Source: Chitinophagaceae bacterium (GTDB taxonomy: Bacteria; Bacteroidota; Bacteroidia; Chitinophagales; Chitinophagaceae). From it: 6,629 nucleotides of DNA. The stretch is taken from positions 6,845-13,473 of the forward strand of contig PLXD01000535.1 in assembly GCA_003151295.1 (NCBI GenBank), written 5' to 3'. The translations under genes were made by a program, and so were the position numbers. Positions 5,151 to 6,629 of this stretch are shown in pieces; within the stretch, counting starts at the first letter, position 1, and each line of letters opens with the position of its first letter. The notes under the pieces were generated by a model, which was given only the letters and a program-made list of their open reading frames with translations, had not been told where the DNA came from and made no database searches.

Positions 5151-5185
5151 CCTCATAACACATTGTTAGTCAATTTGCTATGAGG
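5151..5185. repeat. 7-bp inverted repeat
   Basis: CCTCATA (5151-5157) and TATGAGG (5179-5185) are perfect inverted repeats around a 21-base spacer. A run of seven A's precedes the left arm, so on the minus strand the hairpin is followed by a T-run, as in an intrinsic terminator. It directly follows, in the minus direction, the tRNA-like fragment at 5189-5212. It may be the terminator of a lost minus-strand gene or part of a recombination site. Confidence 0.4.
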
Positions 5186-5188
5186 CCC

Positions 5189-5212
5189 AGCGGAGAGAGA
5201 GGGTGTTGAACC
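5189..5212 (-). other. Fragment resembling the 3' end of a tRNA-Ser gene
   Basis: The minus strand reads GGTTCAACACCCTCTCTCTCCGCT, which looks like a T-loop and 3' acceptor strand (TCTCTCCG) of a serine tRNA as commonly seen in this phylum. The T-stem does not pair properly. No D-arm or anticodon arm is present upstream, where an 11-bp palindrome sits instead. It is therefore not a functional tRNA. Such fragments are commonly left at the ends of elements that integrate into tRNA genes, but a chance similarity is possible. Confidence 0.3.
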
Positions 5213-5221
5213 TGTCCTCTG

Positions 5222-5244
5222 AAACCCTTATCAGATAAGGGTTT
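5222..5244. repeat. Near-perfect 23-nt palindrome
   Basis: AAACCCTTATC (5222-5232) and GATAAGGGTTT (5234-5244) are perfect 11-base inverted repeats around a single A. It marks the point where base composition turns clearly AT-rich. With no loop it is unlikely as an RNA terminator and is better explained as a site bound by a dimeric protein, for example a recombinase or repressor. Part of the right arm is repeated at 5304-5323. Confidence 0.6.
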
Positions 5245-5323
5245 TAAATATTCTTAAGGAATACAGGTCTCCGAAAAGTCTCCGTCTTGAACTGATTTTA
5301 TGCAAGGGTTTAAAATCTTCTTA
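5237..5323. repeat. 20-bp imperfect direct repeat pair
   Basis: AAGGGTTTTAAATATTCTTA (5237-5256) and AAGGGTTTAAAATCTTCTTA (5304-5323) agree at 18 of 20 positions and are 67 bp apart. Between them GTCTCCG occurs twice (5267-5273 and 5278-5284). Direct repeats beside a palindrome and a tRNA-like end resemble the arm and core sites of tyrosine-integrase attachment sites; this is inference, and no integrase gene is in the window. Confidence 0.5.
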
Positions 5324-5560
5324 TAAACGCTTATAGCACAAAGAACTATAACTAAGTTAGCGATAAGAGAGAATATTAGTCAAAATATTTTTTGCAATCG
5401 CATTCTTTTTAGGTTATCTGATCCTGGAAATTTTGTTAATTATTTTCATATTTGGATTTATAATATTCTTTAATATCTACAAACTGCAAAACCAGTATTG
5501 AACTATCGACGTTGGTATATTCTTATCTGTAAAACCCGCTTAAGCTGAACCCAGCGTGCC
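5324..5560. other. AT-rich gene-free stretch
   Basis: Very AT-rich DNA with no ATG-initiated frame of useful length. A plus-strand frame (5367-5501) has 44 codons with a 29-residue hydrophobic run, but no ATG, GTG or TTG near its beginning. T-rich DNA gives hydrophobic translations by chance, so it is not called. Confidence 0.4.
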
Positions 5561-5619
5561 GGTCTCTTTTAAAGCTAGAATTAAATGACGAATGGGAGTC
5601 AAGACGTCTGGATTTTCCA
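5561..5619. repeat. Diverged 60-bp direct repeat, copy 1
   Basis: It begins GGTCTCTTTT and ends TTTTCCA, and aligns with 6398-6457 at about 48 of 60 positions with one gap. Many differences fall three bases apart. In one minus-strand frame both copies read E-N-x-D-x-L-T-P-I-R-H, and in the matching plus-strand frame R-M-G-V-K-x-S-x-F-S. This suggests the ends of a duplicated coding sequence or a repeat family derived from one. In the minus frame this copy is closed by stop codons on both sides. Confidence 0.6.
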
Positions 5620-5739
5620 CATTGGGTTATCCAGCATCCTATTGAGCCCATCTTCTGTTGATGCAATAATATTTAACATCCTACAATGTGAATTTGAATC
5701 CGGTAATCGATTCATACAATTAAAAGGACTAGCTTTTTA

Positions 5740-6186
5740 CTATTTTAGATTTGCCAACTTTTCTTTTACTTGGAAAATTTCACTCATATTGTGCTGAATA
5801 GACACCTGGAGATTCGATGACTGCAAAATTAAGGACTGGATCTTCAACTCATTATTCCGGACTTCTGTTTCCCTTTCTTCAGGCAATCTGCCAAAATGAA
5901 AAGCCTTAATTGTCGTCATTTCATCATTAGCTGTATAAATTGAAGTCTTCAACTGGATCAAACTATTTTGCTGGCGATTTAGCAAATCGTTACAAAAAAT
6001 CAAGGAATCGCGAAGGACCGCTTTGAGAGAATCCGCCTTTTTTATTTGATTGATTTCAGCAAATCGAATGGAATCATCTTTTATCTGTTGTGACATTAAT
6101 AAGGACGTTTTTTCATTTTCGTTAAGACCGCAAGAAATAATCATTAAGGTTGTGACTAAAAGAGCCATGAATATTATTGACTTCAT
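5740..6186 (-). CDS. Small lipoprotein with helical/coiled-coil body, function unknown
   Basis: A 148-residue protein that I do not recognise. It has a lipoprotein signal peptide: K2, a hydrophobic core at about 4-17 and a lipobox ending I-S-C19, so it is probably lipidated at Cys19 and anchored in the envelope. The mature part is polar and rich in Q, N, S, K, E and I/L with regularly spaced hydrophobics, notably around 30-85 and 105-148 (for example KADSLKAVLRDSL and ELKIQSLILQSSNLQ). This suggests two long helices forming a coiled coil, with a short break near FHFGRLPEE (about 97-105). The gene is clearly more AT-rich than the sigma and thioredoxin genes and lies in the AT-rich section flanked by the 60-bp repeats, so horizontal acquisition is plausible. 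ATG 6186 is the first start; no Shine-Dalgarno site is evident. It has no adjacent gene, so there is no operon context. Confidence 0.82.
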   Translation of the reverse strand: MKSIIFMALLVTTLMIISCGLNENEKTSLLMSQQIKDDSIRFAEINQIKKADSLKAVLRDSLIFCNDLLNRQQNSLIQLKTSIYTANDEMTTIKAFHFGRLPEERETEVRNNELKIQSLILQSSNLQVSIQHNMSEIFQVKEKLANLK

Positions 6187-6397
6187 GAGATAAAGGTTTA
6201 AGGTTAAATTACTTGGGATTTCATAAAAGATTCCTTAAAATAGGGTTGTTTTAGAACGGAACATTCTTCTCATTATTGTTTTTACTTTAATGGTATACAT
6301 GTAAATACTTATTCTTTTAAGAAATAAGTTTTACGAATCAGAAACCGGATGCTTTCTCTGCAATTGTAAATTCAGTTGATGATAACTCCATCCCACT
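6187..6397. other. AT-rich intergenic stretch upstream of the lipoprotein gene
   Basis: It holds the leader and presumably the promoter of the lipoprotein gene on the minus strand. I find no clear TAnnTTTG box and no copy of the TTGTAAGG element. No coding sequence is supported. Confidence 0.4.
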
Positions 6398-6457
6398 GGT
6401 CTCTTTTTATAGCTAATTTAAAATGGCGGATGGGTGTCAAGGCATCTGAATTTTCCA
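6398..6457. repeat. Diverged 60-bp direct repeat, copy 2
   Basis: The partner of 5561-5619 in the same orientation, about 840 bp away, with the lipoprotein gene between them. Base composition turns less AT-rich at this copy and stays so to the window end. From here to 6629 three minus-strand frames are long and open, including one running in from the right edge to a stop at 6418 with a C-x-x-C-G-H segment, so a gene fragment may enter from the right. None is good enough to call. Confidence 0.6.
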
Positions 6458-6629
6458 GGCCGGCTTTGATACTTGTGGCCGCAGTCCTCGCAATTGCCAG
6501 CGGTTTCTTCCGCCCGACAATTTTCTGTACACAACGATCCCCCTCTCCATTTATCTTTTACATTTGATTGAAAAACATGCCAAAAAAGGGAATTCTTCGC
6601 CCGGTGTATATAGCGTTTGAAAAGGGTAC

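Noticed and set aside
5189..5275. A complete tRNA gene ending at 5189 on the minus strand
   Set aside because: Length and acceptor ends (CGGAGA with TCTCCG) look suggestive, but the T-stem does not pair, and an 11-bp palindrome occupies the place of the anticodon arm.
5367..5501. Forty-four-codon plus-strand frame with a 29-residue hydrophobic run, resembling a small membrane toxin
   Set aside because: There is no usable start codon, and T-rich DNA yields hydrophobic translations by chance.
6376..6567. Plus-strand frame of 63 codons near the right edge
   Set aside because: It covers the diverged repeat, its counterpart in the other copy is broken by a stop codon, and all three minus-strand frames are also largely open.
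6418..6629. Open minus-strand frame entering from the right edge with a C-x-x-C-G-H segment
   Set aside because: About 70 codons without a start in the window and without a recognisable family; other frames are equally open, so it could be chance.
1..6629. CRISPR array, rRNA genes or an insertion sequence
   Set aside because: No regularly spaced repeats, no rRNA-like segments and no transposase with terminal inverted repeats were found.

Overview
The window looks like a chromosomal segment of a Bacteroidota bacterium, probably from the Chitinophagaceae/Sphingobacteria side. The evidence is the protein families: two ECF sigma factors of the TIGR02943 type, a small HxxxCxxC anti-sigma, a GDCCVxC zinc-ribbon protein and a lipoprotein-type vanadium haloperoxidase. 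Leaders are A-rich with weak Shine-Dalgarno sites, as is usual in that phylum. The genus cannot be fixed from this sequence.

Layout. Positions 1-529 (-) hold the N-terminal part of a haloperoxidase/PAP2-like lipoprotein that runs off the left edge. Positions 666-1334 (-) hold a polytopic membrane protein of unknown function. It is separated by two tandem hairpins from a secreted DUF302 protein (1410-1883, -). Next on the minus strand comes a two-gene operon, a four-helix DUF6789-like membrane protein (2507-2962) followed by an ECF sigma factor (1980-2492). Upstream of it is a three-gene operon: ECF sigma factor (3522-4091), zinc-binding anti-sigma (3265-3516) and GDCCVxC protein (3052-3264). 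Divergent from that operon is a secreted thioredoxin-like protein with a CPVC site (4264-4701, +). From 4702 to 5739 I find no convincing gene. That stretch holds inverted repeats, a fragment resembling the 3' end of a tRNA-Ser, a 23-nt near-perfect palindrome and a 20-bp direct repeat. From about 5220 to 6390 the DNA is clearly more AT-rich and contains one small coiled lipoprotein gene (5740-6186, -). A diverged 60-bp direct repeat lies on either side of that gene.

How the parts may work together. The central 1.4-4.7 kb reads as a two-sigma stress regulon for redox or metal stress in the envelope: regulators, a Cys-rich small protein, an exported thioredoxin, DUF302 and Met-rich membrane proteins. 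The best sequence support is a bipartite element, TTGTAAGG-N14-CCG(A/T)C, with ECF-promoter geometry. It occurs upstream of the thioredoxin gene (4196-4222, +), upstream of the membrane protein/sigma operon (2982-3008, -) and inside the first sigma gene (3598-3624, -). The first two copies also form the same dyad, GTAAGG-N18-CCTTAC. This suggests that one sigma factor drives the exported thioredoxin and the second sigma operon. The inducing signal and all biochemical functions are inferred, not shown.
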